Assembly: GCA_902779675.1 (NCBI GenBank) | Contig: CACZCK010000001.1 | Coordinates: 116,992 to 180,991, forward strand | Reading direction: 5' to 3' | Source: an uncultured Coriobacteriaceae bacterium | GTDB lineage: Bacteria > Actinomycetota > Coriobacteriia > Coriobacteriales > Atopobiaceae | DNA: 64,000 nt | Part shown: positions 8,261 to 15,777 of the stretch, piece by piece | How the letters are laid out: each line of letters opens with the position of its first letter | How positions within the stretch are numbered: position 1 is the first letter of the stretch | Made by a program: the position numbers and the translations under genes | The notes under the pieces: model-generated | Told to the model about the DNA's origin: nothing | Database searches by the model: none | Seen by the model: only the letters and a program-made list of their open reading frames with translations

Positions 8261-8857
8261 CTACTCGTCGTCCTCGCTCTCGATACGGGGCTTGATGATG
8301 CCGTATCCACCATTATGACGGTGGTAAATCACATTAACCAGCCCCGTCGTGGCATTTTCGAAAACATAGAAGTCGTGGCCGAGCAGGTCGGTCTGCACCA
8401 GGGCCTCTTCCTCGGTCATGGGCGTGAGGTCCACGATCTTCTCGCGCACCAGCTGGTCGTCTTCCTCGGCCGGCTCGATGAGCTGGCTGAGGTTCTCGGC
8501 GGTGACGGCCTCGAGCTCGGGGTGAGCCATGCCGCGCGGGCCGCGCTTATGCTTGTCGATGACCTTGGTCTTGTACTTGCGCAGCTGGCGGGTGACCTTC
8601 TCGGCAGCCTCGTCGATGGCGGCGAACATGTCGGTGGAGCTCGCGGTCACGCGCACCACGCTGTCGCGCACGAACACCGTGACCTCGCAGGTCTTGCGCT
8701 CGGGGTTGGAGGGATTCTTGTCCACCCTCAACACGACGTCGCAGCTCATGGGCTGAACCTCGAAGACCCGCAGGGCCTCGCCGATCTTCTCGGTGACCCT
8801 GTCGCGCATCCTGTCACTGACGCTGATCTTGCGTCCCGAGATCTTGATGTCGACCAT
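8261..8857 (-). CDS. hpf: Ribosome hibernation promoting factor (long form)
   Basis: A 198-residue protein. The N-terminal S30AE domain (about 1-100) starts MVDIKISGRKISVSDRMRD; the C-terminal dimerisation domain is about 140-190 (ALVQTDLLGHDFYVFEN, NVIYHRHNGGYGII). Long HPF binds the 30S subunit in the decoding region and pairs ribosomes into inactive 100S dimers during slow growth. The two domains and spacing match the Gram-positive long form. A strong AAAAGGAGGC ribosome site precedes the ATG. It is the first gene of the minus-strand run that ends at 2626, and its promoter should lie in 8858-9000. Confidence 0.95.
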   Translation of the reverse strand: MVDIKISGRKISVSDRMRDRVTEKIGEALRVFEVQPMSCDVVLRVDKNPSNPERKTCEVTVFVRDSVVRVTASSTDMFAAIDEAAEKVTRQLRKYKTKVIDKHKRGPRGMAHPELEAVTAENLSQLIEPAEEDDQLVREKIVDLTPMTEEEALVQTDLLGHDFYVFENATTGLVNVIYHRHNGGYGIIKPRIESEDDE

Positions 8858-9057
8858 CGATGCCTCCTTTTGTCGCGTGTCTGGTACAGGAAGCCATGAG
8901 AGCCTTGCGGCTCAATGCCTTATATAGAGTACATACCCAAAAACGTGCGCGTGCTACGGCCAATCGCCGAGTGGCACATCGTCGCTGCACCGTTTGGTGG
9001 CAGGTCGGCAAGCGGTAACAAAACTGGGTGTCCCTTGGGTGAGGTGCCACACAAGGC

Positions 9058-9090
9058 GCGGGGCCTGCGGATGTGCTCCACAGGCCCCGC
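9058..9090 (-). terminator. Hairpin after the binding-protein gene (weak terminator)
   Basis: Perfect 10-bp stem GCGGGGCCTG/CAGGCCCCGC with a 13-base loop, about 40 bases after the stop of the gene ending at 9128. No run of T follows, so termination would be weak or factor-assisted. Confidence 0.4.
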
Positions 9091-9127
9091 ACTTCTGGCC
9101 GGTTGGACTGGTGATGCCAAGCAGGCA

Positions 9128-10186
9128 CTAAATGTTGGTGATGGCGTTGGAACCGGCGTCGGAGCCGTCGCTGGCCTCGTCGCCGGACTGCTCGGGCGAG
9201 GTCGCCGAGGCGGAGTCGCTGCCAGCCGGCACGCCCTGGATCACGGAGTCGGTGGTAAGGGTGGGCATGGCGCCGACCCAGCGGGAGCGCAGGCCCTCAA
9301 ACACGCCGTTGGCCGAGATTGTGTCGAAGGCGGACTGCACCGCGCTCACCAGCTCCTCGTTGGAGGCGCTCACGGCCACGCCGGAGGTCGTGGGAGCCTC
9401 AAGCGCGCCAGCGAACGAGATGCCCTCGTGCAGCGTGGCCAGGTACCCACCGGGGTAGGCCTCGCACAGCACGAAGTCGACCTCGCCATTGTCAAGCGCG
9501 TTGAAGGCCTCGTTGAGGTTGTCGTAGGGATGCTGGCTCATCTTGAGGCCGGTGCGGTTGAGCACCGTCTCGGAGACCGATCCGCTCTGGATGCCGACGC
9601 TCTTGCCGCCCAGGTCGGTGGGCACCACGACCGTGCTCTCGCCACGGTAGAAGAACGACGAGGCAGACTCGACGTAGGTGCCGGCGATGGCGATGCTGTC
9701 GGGGTTGTCGGAGCTGCCGTTCATGATGACGTCGCACTCGGTGCCCAGCGCGGAGCCATCGATCACGGGCACGTAGCGCACCTTGAGGCCCAGCTCGCTG
9801 GCGAGCGCGGCGCCTAGGTCGACGTCGAGGCCAAAGACGGCGCCAAACTCGCCCTCGACGCAGGTGGGCGCCGAAGACGTGGTGGTCTTGAGACCCACCG
9901 TGAGATAGCCAGGCATGACAAGCGCCTCGTCGGAGAGGGTGGACGCCTTGTCAGAGAGCACGTTGGCGCGGGCCTCGTCGACCGAGGTGCGCACACCGAC
10001 GGGCAGCTTGATGGGCTTGATGTCGAGGTTCTCGAGGTCGATCTTGGGAAGCGGCAACGAGGAGAGGTCGGGCATCTCGAAGGGGACCTCAATGTTGACG
10101 AAGGGAATGGTGCACCCTGTGAGCGCCACCGTCATGGCAAGCGCCGCTGCCAGCGCACGAACCCTACCTAAACCAGCCTGTCGCAT
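9128..10186 (-). CDS. Orphan solute-binding lipoprotein (SBP_bac_3-like)
   Basis: A 352-residue lipoprotein. Signal peptide 1-24 ends in lipobox ALTGC. An unusual proline-rich linker follows, with alternating strands (IEVPFEMPDLSSLPLPKIDL). The amino-acid-type binding fold covers about 85-300: YLTVGLKTTTSS, GLDVDLGAALASELG, NGEVDFVLCEAYPGG. The C-terminal 40 residues are serine/alanine-rich. It would sit on the outer face of the membrane and capture a small polar solute. No permease or ATPase gene adjoins it, so it must share a transporter or act as a sensor. AAGGGGG precedes the ATG, and a roughly 310-base leader lies upstream. Confidence 0.75.
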   Translation of the reverse strand: MRQAGLGRVRALAAALAMTVALTGCTIPFVNIEVPFEMPDLSSLPLPKIDLENLDIKPIKLPVGVRTSVDEARANVLSDKASTLSDEALVMPGYLTVGLKTTTSSAPTCVEGEFGAVFGLDVDLGAALASELGLKVRYVPVIDGSALGTECDVIMNGSSDNPDSIAIAGTYVESASSFFYRGESTVVVPTDLGGKSVGIQSGSVSETVLNRTGLKMSQHPYDNLNEAFNALDNGEVDFVLCEAYPGGYLATLHEGISFAGALEAPTTSGVAVSASNEELVSAVQSAFDTISANGVFEGLRSRWVGAMPTLTTDSVIQGVPAGSDSASATSPEQSGDEASDGSDAGSNAITNI

Positions 10187-10546
10187 GAGTACCGAACCCC
10201 CTTGCCTTCGCGCGGCGCCATGCCGCCCGATTTTGTGTCTCGCGTCTCACCCAGCTGACCTGGTCTTTGCCCCCACACTCGCGCACTGGGACGTTTGCTC
10301 GGGGTGCCGTGGCGCCCTTCACTACTAGCCCTCTCGCCCGCGAGGCCGGATGCCTCTTAGGTATGACGGGCGGTGCGACTTACCTCTAGGACGAGCCATG
10401 ATCGCCCCGCGCGCACGCGGTAGCTTACGTGGATCCCTTTGGCCTCGTCTGCCCTGGACTAGGAAGCCCCGTTGGCTCCCGCAACCACAGACCTGAATGA
10501 GACGACTGGAAGTATACCAGCTGTGAGGGGCGAGGGGTCGTACAGC
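10187..10546 (-). other. Long leader or ncRNA region upstream of the binding-protein gene
   Basis: No gene is visible in 360 bases. On the minus strand a TATACT box (10518-10513) could start a transcript near 10506. What follows is full of local hairpins: GGGAGCC/GGCTTCC, GACGAGGCC paired with GGCTCGTC around a G/C-rich arm, AGGTA/TACCT around a 17-base loop, and CTCGC/GCGAG. I could not match it to any riboswitch, T-box, 6S, SRP or RNase P consensus I know. Confidence 0.35.
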
Positions 10547-11275
10547 TCACCAAACGCGTGCAAGCGCGCAGGCAGTGACCGAGGTCGCGCCGCGGTCGAG
10601 CAGCGCAGCGGAGCAGGCGCGCATGGAGGCACCCGTGGTGATGACGTCGTCGACCAGCAGGAGGTCCATGCCCGAGACGTCGGAAGCGACCTCGATGGTG
10701 TCGCGCAGGTTGAGTTCGCGGTCGCCACGGCCAAGGATGCGCTGGTCGAGGCCCTCCTCGCGCACCAGTGCGTCATCGAGCGGGAGCGAGAGGAGCCAAG
10801 AAAGCTCGCGCGCGACCAGCTCCATGTGGTCGAAGCCGCGGCGGCGGTAGGCGCGGGCGGTGGCGGGCACGAAGCAAATCGCGTCGATGGAAGGGGTGTC
10901 AAAGCGCGGGGCTCCATCGGGGGCTGGCCAGGCCGAGGCCTCGTCGAGCGCCGTGGCCATGGCTGCGGCCACGACGGGCGCGAGACGTAGCTCGTGCCCG
11001 TCCTTGAGGCAGGTTACGAGGCGTGCGCCGATGCCAGAGAACGGCAGAGCGCAGACGCAGGAGCGCACCGGCCAGTCTCGCTTGCATTCCGTGCAGATGA
11101 GCTGGCCAAACGGTGCTCCGCAGACGGGGCAGGCAAGCTGCTGGTCAATCCATGGGAGGTGGGCGCGGCATTGGTCGCAGAGCAGCTCGCCGGGAAGCTC
11201 GCAGCCCACGCAGCGCGTGGGCCACATGAGCTCTTGCAGGCCATCGACAAGGCCGCCAAGATCAGGCAACGACAT
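10547..11275 (-). CDS. ComF family phosphoribosyltransferase-like protein
   Basis: A 242-residue cytosolic protein. A double zinc-ribbon occupies the N-terminus (CVGCELPGELLCDQC, then CPVCG and CTECKR). The C-terminal type I phosphoribosyltransferase fold ends with the PRPP motif LLLVDDVITTGASM. ComF is needed for DNA uptake in competent bacteria; non-competent bacteria keep it as a presumed nucleotide-salvage or DNA-related protein. The ATG at 11275 fits the usual start just before the first zinc site; an upstream in-frame ATG (11317) would add a non-conserved stretch. The gene stands alone and is preceded by a 167-bp repeat element. Confidence 0.87.
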   Translation of the reverse strand: MSLPDLGGLVDGLQELMWPTRCVGCELPGELLCDQCRAHLPWIDQQLACPVCGAPFGQLICTECKRDWPVRSCVCALPFSGIGARLVTCLKDGHELRLAPVVAAAMATALDEASAWPAPDGAPRFDTPSIDAICFVPATARAYRRRGFDHMELVARELSWLLSLPLDDALVREEGLDQRILGRGDRELNLRDTIEVASDVSGMDLLLVDDVITTGASMRACSAALLDRGATSVTACALARVW

Positions 11276-11345
11276 GGCGGGGATCTTTTGCGGCGTGGGA
11301 CCATGTTGCAACCGCATCCAGTTGGATCACAGGATCCGAGGGAAC

Positions 11346-11512
11346 AGGTTTATTGCGCTTTTCTCGATGACACTTATGGCTTTTGGCATGTTTATTGCGT
11401 TTTGGGGGGTCTCCGTGAAGGGCACTTTTGGGCCCAAGGCACTCCAAGCGCAGAATACGCGCGTAGTCTGCACTTTTTTGGACCCTGCCCAACAACCAAA
11501 CGCAGACAAAAT
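11346..11512 (+). repeat. 167-bp intergenic repeat element, copy 1
   Basis: Begins AGGTTTATTGCG and ends AAACGCAGACAAAAT. Inside is a second GTTTATTGCGTTTT, then a 53-base stretch (11419-11471) identical to copy 2, containing the near-palindrome around TACGCGCGTA. It is non-coding. Copy 2 (13448-13614) is inverted relative to it and exactly the same length. Confidence 0.85.
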
Positions 11513-11557
11513 CCGGTGCAGCCGAAGACGACGCCTGCAGACAGTACCATCCATGGC

Positions 11558-12661
11558 TCATGCATCCTCCCTGGAGCCGCCGCGCCGGATAACGCGGGTG
11601 TACCCCGCCATGCTCCGCAGCAATTCGTACTCGTCCCTCCACACCCACGCGTCGTACACCTCATAAAAGAGGCCCATCCGCTTGGATGCCAGCTCACCTA
11701 TCGACGCACGCGGCTCGCAACCCGCGGCCCTGCCGAGCCGCATGGCCTTGGCATCCATCTGGGCAAAGATGCGCGTGTCTTCGGTGCGAATCGTTACCAC
11801 CTCCGCCCCCGCCTCCACTATCGCCTCGCGTCGCTCGTCGTCGGAAAGAATCTTTTCCACATTGAACACCGTCTCTCCCACCTCATTGGAGAGGTAGATG
11901 TGACGCTCATTGCTGTCGTACTCCCCCACCGCAATAGCGTTGCCCTTTTTGTCGCGATACACCTGGTCACAGCGCAGATAGGCTTTGCCCAACCGGCCTT
12001 GTGCATACTCCGAGATATCAACGCGGCCATTGAGCTCGGGCCTCCGAAAGCCATAGCCACCCAAGCGGTTGGGCATCGTGAGCAGCAGATACAACGCGGT
12101 CTCGCGCGGCGAGTCGGCGCCGTCGGCCAGATACTCCAGCGCTCCCCTCGCCTGCCGCACCCCATGGCGGTGGCCCAAGCGGGTCACATAGTCGCTTAAC
12201 TTGGCAACGGTAGTGAGTTGGGGGCAGTTTACGAAACTCCCCGTCTGGTCGGGGGCGATGCTATAGGTGCCGCAGAGCTCGCATCCCAGCTTGAGGAGAT
12301 GCAGGGTCGGGCAACCGCGCGCCAACAGAACAAAGCACAGCTCCGGCGAGCATAAATACGCGCCTTCGCCCACGGCGAATAGTGACCCATCCGGCAGTTG
12401 GTCCTTTAGCATGATGACGTCGAGGCTGTTGCAGACGTGCGTGCGTTTGCTCTGGGCAACGGTGACGTCGAGGGGGATGCCCCCCATGCTCTCCAGCTGC
12501 CGGATGACGTCGAGCCCCCGCACGCTCCGCACGCGCGCGATGCTGCGCATGCGATCAGGTCGCCGCAGGGGCTCGTAGGGCATGTCGACCATGCCTGCCA
12601 TAGCTGCGCGCCATACCAGCAGCGACGTAACGGGTCCGAGCACGATGTTGGTCTCTTCCAT
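11558..12661 (-). CDS. AbiEi-like protein with a DUF559/Vsr-like nuclease-fold C-terminus
   Basis: A 367-residue cytosolic protein. The N-terminal half has features I associate with AbiEi-type antitoxin/regulator proteins: LGPVTSLLVWRAA, SLFAVGEGAYLCSPELCFVLLA and LGCELCGTYSI. The C-terminal region (about 250-310) reads VGEYDSNERHIY ... NVEKILSDDERREAIVEAG ... VVTIRTED. This follows the E/D-x-D...R-D...G-x-x-V order of DUF559/Vsr-like PD-(D/E)XK nucleases, though the motif is loose. It may be a stand-alone regulator or nuclease linked to defence. No AbiEii-type toxin partner is next to it. The gene and the next one are bracketed by two inverted repeat elements. Confidence 0.55.
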   Translation of the reverse strand: MEETNIVLGPVTSLLVWRAAMAGMVDMPYEPLRRPDRMRSIARVRSVRGLDVIRQLESMGGIPLDVTVAQSKRTHVCNSLDVIMLKDQLPDGSLFAVGEGAYLCSPELCFVLLARGCPTLHLLKLGCELCGTYSIAPDQTGSFVNCPQLTTVAKLSDYVTRLGHRHGVRQARGALEYLADGADSPRETALYLLLTMPNRLGGYGFRRPELNGRVDISEYAQGRLGKAYLRCDQVYRDKKGNAIAVGEYDSNERHIYLSNEVGETVFNVEKILSDDERREAIVEAGAEVVTIRTEDTRIFAQMDAKAMRLGRAAGCEPRASIGELASKRMGLFYEVYDAWVWRDEYELLRSMAGYTRVIRRGGSREDA

Positions 12662-12890
12662 GTGGCACTCCTCTCAGGTGGAAGCCCATGGTCGCAGAGC
12701 CATGTTGTGGTCAGACTACGCTGCAGGTCGCACCAAAGACGCACGAAGGGTCGCGCCTGGCTCGCTTCGCAACCATCGCCGCGGGTAAAATGAGTGAGAC
12801 GTTTGGGAGGTAGGTCGCACCAAAAACGACCAGCCCAAACGAGCCTGCACATCTCCAGATTGTCTGCACATCGACCCGGGAGGAGGAGCC

Positions 12891-13391
12891 ATGCCCACAG
12901 GACGCGTGAGGTCGTTTGACCCGGTGATCTGGCCCGACAGCCGCGTGCTCGTGCTGGGCACGGTGCCCAGTCCCAAGTCGCGCGAGAACCAGATCAACTA
13001 CGGCAACCCGCGCAACCGCTTTTGGCCGGTGCTCGCCGCGCTCTGGGACGAGCAGGACCCCAAGACCAACGAGGGCCGCTATGACCTGCTGCGACGTCAT
13101 CGCGTGGCGCTGTGGGACGTACTGGAGAGCTGCGACATTGCAGGCGCGAGCGACGCGTCCATCACCAACCCAAAGCCCAACGACATCGCGCGCGTGCTGC
13201 GAGAGGCGCCCATCGGCGCCGTGTTCACCACGGGAGCCACGGCCACGCGCCTGTACCGCAAGCTGTGCGAGCCCGCGTGCAGCATGCCCTGCACCGGGCT
13301 TCCCTCCACAAGCCCAGCAAACGCTGCGTGGTCGCTGCCGCGCCTAGTGGAAGCCTATCGGCCTATACGAGAGGCTGCCGACCTGGACTAG
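12891..13391 (+). CDS. DNA-deoxyinosine/uracil glycosylase (UDG superfamily, Mug-like)
   Basis: A 166-residue protein. The family motifs are all visible: GTVPSPKSRENQINYGNPRNRF, given in two parts as GTVPSPKSRE and YGNPRNRFW, and the C-terminal TGLPSTSPANA. These match small family-6 (HDG) enzymes that excise hypoxanthine, and sometimes uracil, from deaminated DNA, starting base-excision repair. A strong GGGAGGAGGAG ribosome site precedes the ATG. The gene is divergent from the AbiEi-like gene and convergent with TatD. A 17-base direct repeat lies in the shared upstream region. Confidence 0.87.
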   Translation: MPTGRVRSFDPVIWPDSRVLVLGTVPSPKSRENQINYGNPRNRFWPVLAALWDEQDPKTNEGRYDLLRRHRVALWDVLESCDIAGASDASITNPKPNDIARVLREAPIGAVFTTGATATRLYRKLCEPACSMPCTGLPSTSPANAAWSLPRLVEAYRPIREAADLD

Positions 13392-13447
13392 CCGAGGCCA
13401 CCAGCCGACCTGCTGGAGCTGACCGAGAGCCACCAAGCCACCCCAGC

Positions 13448-13614
13448 ATTTTGTCTGCGTTTGGCCAAAATGAGGGCTTCAAAAAAGCGCAGACTACGCG
13501 CGTATTCTGCGCTTGGAGTGCCTTGGGCCCAAAAGTGCCCTCTTGGGCTACCCCCTCAAACGCAATAAACGTGCGATTGCGCTCAGACAGCAGCTCGAAA
13601 ACCGCAATAAACCT
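13448..13614 (-). repeat. 167-bp intergenic repeat element, copy 2 (inverted)
   Basis: Reverse complement of the copy 1 layout: on the minus strand it starts AGGTTTATTGCG at 13614 and ends with CAGACAAAAT at 13448. It includes the 26-bp near-palindrome at 13487-13512. It fills the gap between the convergent glycosylase and TatD genes. Confidence 0.85.
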
Positions 13615-13668
13615 GCACCAGACGTTCGGGGCAGCTCAGCCCCTGGCCACACGCGCGCAAAAGCGTCG

Positions 13669-14691
13669 CTATACCTCCACCCGCACGCCAAAGAACCGCT
13701 GCGCGTTTGCCCACAGGTCATGGTAGGTCTGAGCGCGATCGCAGACGCCCGCCTGCTCGCGCGCGTCCGCCACCAGGCCCGCCGTGAGCGCGACCATGGC
13801 CGGCTCGCACTCCATGCCCCGCAGGGGCACTGGCGCCATGTACGGGCTGTCGGTCTCGGAGAGGATGAGGTCACGCGGACACGCCGCCGCAGCCTCGCGG
13901 ATGTCTTCCGACCGCGGGAAGGTGCATGCCCCGCCAAAGGCCACGTAGCAGCCCATCTCAACAAACGGCCTCATGACCTCGACGTTTGAGGTGTAGCAGT
14001 GCAGGTCGCAGCCAGCGGCGGGCACGCCCTCGCGCTCCAGGATCTGTGCGGCGTCAATGTGAGCCGCGGCCGCCTGGTCGCCGTCCGCGTCGCGCAGGTG
14101 CAGCTCCACGGGCAAGCCCAGCTCGTTGGCCACCCGCAGGTGGTAGGCAAAGGCCAGCCTCTGCTCCTTGGGATCGGTGCGGTTGTAGGGGCCGTAGTCC
14201 AGGCCGATCTCGCCCACGCCCACCGTGCGCGGGCTCTCCAGCAGCTGGTCGAGCGCCTGGTGCGCCTCGATGCTCGCATTGAACCGAGCCGCCCCATACG
14301 GATGCACGCCTGCCCACACGTGCACGTGCTCCAGCAGCGTGCGCGGGTCGTGCGCCGGCACCTCCACGCCCCACGAGGAAAGCTCGTCGATGTGCGCCGA
14401 TGCCTCCTCGATCCAGCCGTCGAGCCGAGCCAGCAGCTCCTGCGGGCGAGCCGCGTCATCGGTCGGGTCCACCGGCACGCCCAGCAGCGCCACCCCCGCC
14501 ATGGCCGCACGCGCCAGCGCCATGCCAGCCTCGTGCTGGTGAAAGTGCGTGAGGTGCCCATGCGTATCTGCCAGAGGCGCAGCCGCCAGCGGCAGGGGCA
14601 CGACCTGGCCCTTTGCGTCGTGGAACAGCCACCCGTCCTCTCGGGTGAGGGCGAGTAGCTCGCTGACCTTGGGACGATGCTTCTTTGACAT
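13669..14691 (-). CDS. TatD family metal-dependent hydrolase (DNase-like)
   Basis: A 340-residue cytosolic TIM-barrel metalloenzyme. Metal ligands are in DTHGHL, VGVGEIGLDYGP, VELHLRDA, CDLHCYTSN and LSETDSPYMAPVP. TatD proteins are 3'-5' exonucleases or deoxyribonucleases with roles in DNA repair and turnover. An N-terminal 40-residue extension (KVSELLALTREDGWLFHDAKG) is longer than in E. coli TatD (260 residues). It starts 2 bases after the rsmA stop, consistent with the common metG-tatD-rsmA neighbourhood in Gram-positives, here in the order metG, rsmA, tatD. Confidence 0.92.
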   Translation of the reverse strand: MSKKHRPKVSELLALTREDGWLFHDAKGQVVPLPLAAAPLADTHGHLTHFHQHEAGMALARAAMAGVALLGVPVDPTDDAARPQELLARLDGWIEEASAHIDELSSWGVEVPAHDPRTLLEHVHVWAGVHPYGAARFNASIEAHQALDQLLESPRTVGVGEIGLDYGPYNRTDPKEQRLAFAYHLRVANELGLPVELHLRDADGDQAAAAHIDAAQILEREGVPAAGCDLHCYTSNVEVMRPFVEMGCYVAFGGACTFPRSEDIREAAAACPRDLILSETDSPYMAPVPLRGMECEPAMVALTAGLVADAREQAGVCDRAQTYHDLWANAQRFFGVRVEV

Positions 14692-14693
14692 GC

Positions 14694-15599
14694 CTACCTC
14701 CAGCCCAGAGCGCCAGCCAGGCGCACAAAGTCCTCGGGCGCCAGCACCTCGGCGCGCGAGCGGGCCTCGATGCCCGTTGCCGCAAACGCCGCGTCGAGCT
14801 CCGCCTTGTCAAAGCCGCTGGCTCCCATGGAGTTGCGGATGGTCTTGCGGCGCTGCGCAAAGGCCGCGTCGATGACCTGCGCGCACCAGGCGATCTGTCC
14901 GGCCGTGAGCGGCTCGCCGGTGGCCGGGTCGGCCATGGAGGCGCGGTCCAGACGGATCACCGCCGAGTCGACGTGCGGGGGCGGCATGAAGTTGCCCGGC
15001 CCCACCTCAAAGCGGCCCGTAGGCTGCGCGTACAGCGCGAGCTTGGCGGTATAGCCGCCATAGGCCTTGCTGCCCGGCGAGGCCGCCATACGGTCGGCCA
15101 CTTCGGCCTGCACCATGACCACCGCGCGCCGTAGCGCGGGCATCTGCTCGAAGGAGCGCAGCGCCACCGTGGCCGCCACCTGGTACGGCAGGTTGGAGAC
15201 CAGCTTGGTGGGCTCGGGTGCCAGGCCGTCGATGCCCAACGAGGCGACCGCTGCCGTCAGGGTCTCGGGCGTGACCTTGAGGGCATCGCCCATGACCAGC
15301 GCAAAGCGCTCGGAGTCGCGTGCGCAAGTCTCGGCCAGCACGGGCTCGAGCCCTCGGTCGGCCTCCACCGACACCACCGCGCCAGCAGCAGGCAGCATGG
15401 CCACCGTCAGCGTGCCAATGCCCGGCCCCACCTCAAAGACCACGTCGGTGTCGCCCAGCTCGGCCAGACCTAAGATCTTGCCGATGATGGCATCGTTGAC
15501 CAAGAAGTTCTGCCCCAGGTGGTGCTTGGTTGCCAGACCGTAGGACTCCAGCACGCCACGCGTCTCGCGCGGGCTCGCCAGCCAGGAAAACACGGGCAT
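14694..15599 (-). CDS. rsmA: 16S rRNA (adenine1518/1519-N6)-dimethyltransferase
   Basis: A 301-residue enzyme that dimethylates A1518 and A1519 at the 3' end of 16S rRNA using SAM, a late step of 30S assembly. Motifs are GQNFLVND, VFEVGPGIGTLT, NLPYQVA (catalytic NxPY) and the MVQAEVADRM stretch. The C-terminal helical domain is complete. The ATG at 15599 has AAGGAG upstream; the longer open frame to 15728 runs through palindromic repeats and should not be used. It is coupled to TatD downstream. Loss of this enzyme confers kasugamycin resistance in many bacteria. Confidence 0.95.
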   Translation of the reverse strand: MPVFSWLASPRETRGVLESYGLATKHHLGQNFLVNDAIIGKILGLAELGDTDVVFEVGPGIGTLTVAMLPAAGAVVSVEADRGLEPVLAETCARDSERFALVMGDALKVTPETLTAAVASLGIDGLAPEPTKLVSNLPYQVAATVALRSFEQMPALRRAVVMVQAEVADRMAASPGSKAYGGYTAKLALYAQPTGRFEVGPGNFMPPPHVDSAVIRLDRASMADPATGEPLTAGQIAWCAQVIDAAFAQRRKTIRNSMGASGFDKAELDAAFAATGIEARSRAEVLAPEDFVRLAGALGWR

Positions 15600-15625
15600 C
15601 TCGCTCCTTCTCTTGCACGAAAGTT

Positions 15626-15756
15626 GGACATCGGGGACTGTCCCCCTTGTCCGAGAGTTGGACAAGGGGGACAGTCCCCCTTGTCCGAAACTTGGCCGTC
15701 GGGGACGGCTCCTCTTGGTCGAGCTCAACCTTCGACCAGGAAGAACCGTCCCCGAC
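15626..15756. repeat. Cluster of GGGGAC palindromes between metG and rsmA
   Basis: Three nested or tandem hairpins. The first, around 15626-15653, is imperfect. The second is perfect, GGACAAGGGGGA/TCCCCCTTGTCC at 15660-15671 and 15675-15686. The third has 25-base arms with three mismatches at 15698-15722 and 15732-15756, containing GTCGGGGACGG. The third begins only 22 bases after the metG stop on the minus strand, so it may end metG transcripts. A related element is at 61244-61299. Confidence 0.85.
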
Positions 15757-15777
15757 GGACGAACAGGCAGATGCGGC

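Noticed and set aside
10387..10412. A T-box-like stretch (AGGTAAGTCGCACCGCCCGTC) in the leader at 10.4 kb
   Set aside because: The UGGN acceptor-pairing bases are absent (TCGC instead) and there is no stem I or GNUG-type specifier loop; the downstream gene is not an aminoacyl-tRNA synthetase.
10250..10510. 6S RNA, SRP RNA, tmRNA or RNase P RNA in the same leader
   Set aside because: No conserved core of any of these families was found (no GGAAGCAGC, no AGGAAAGTCC, no tRNA-like 3' end).
15600..15728. An N-terminal extension of RsmA reaching back to 15728
   Set aside because: The extra residues are encoded by the palindromic repeats; the start at 15599 has a good ribosome site and matches the family length.
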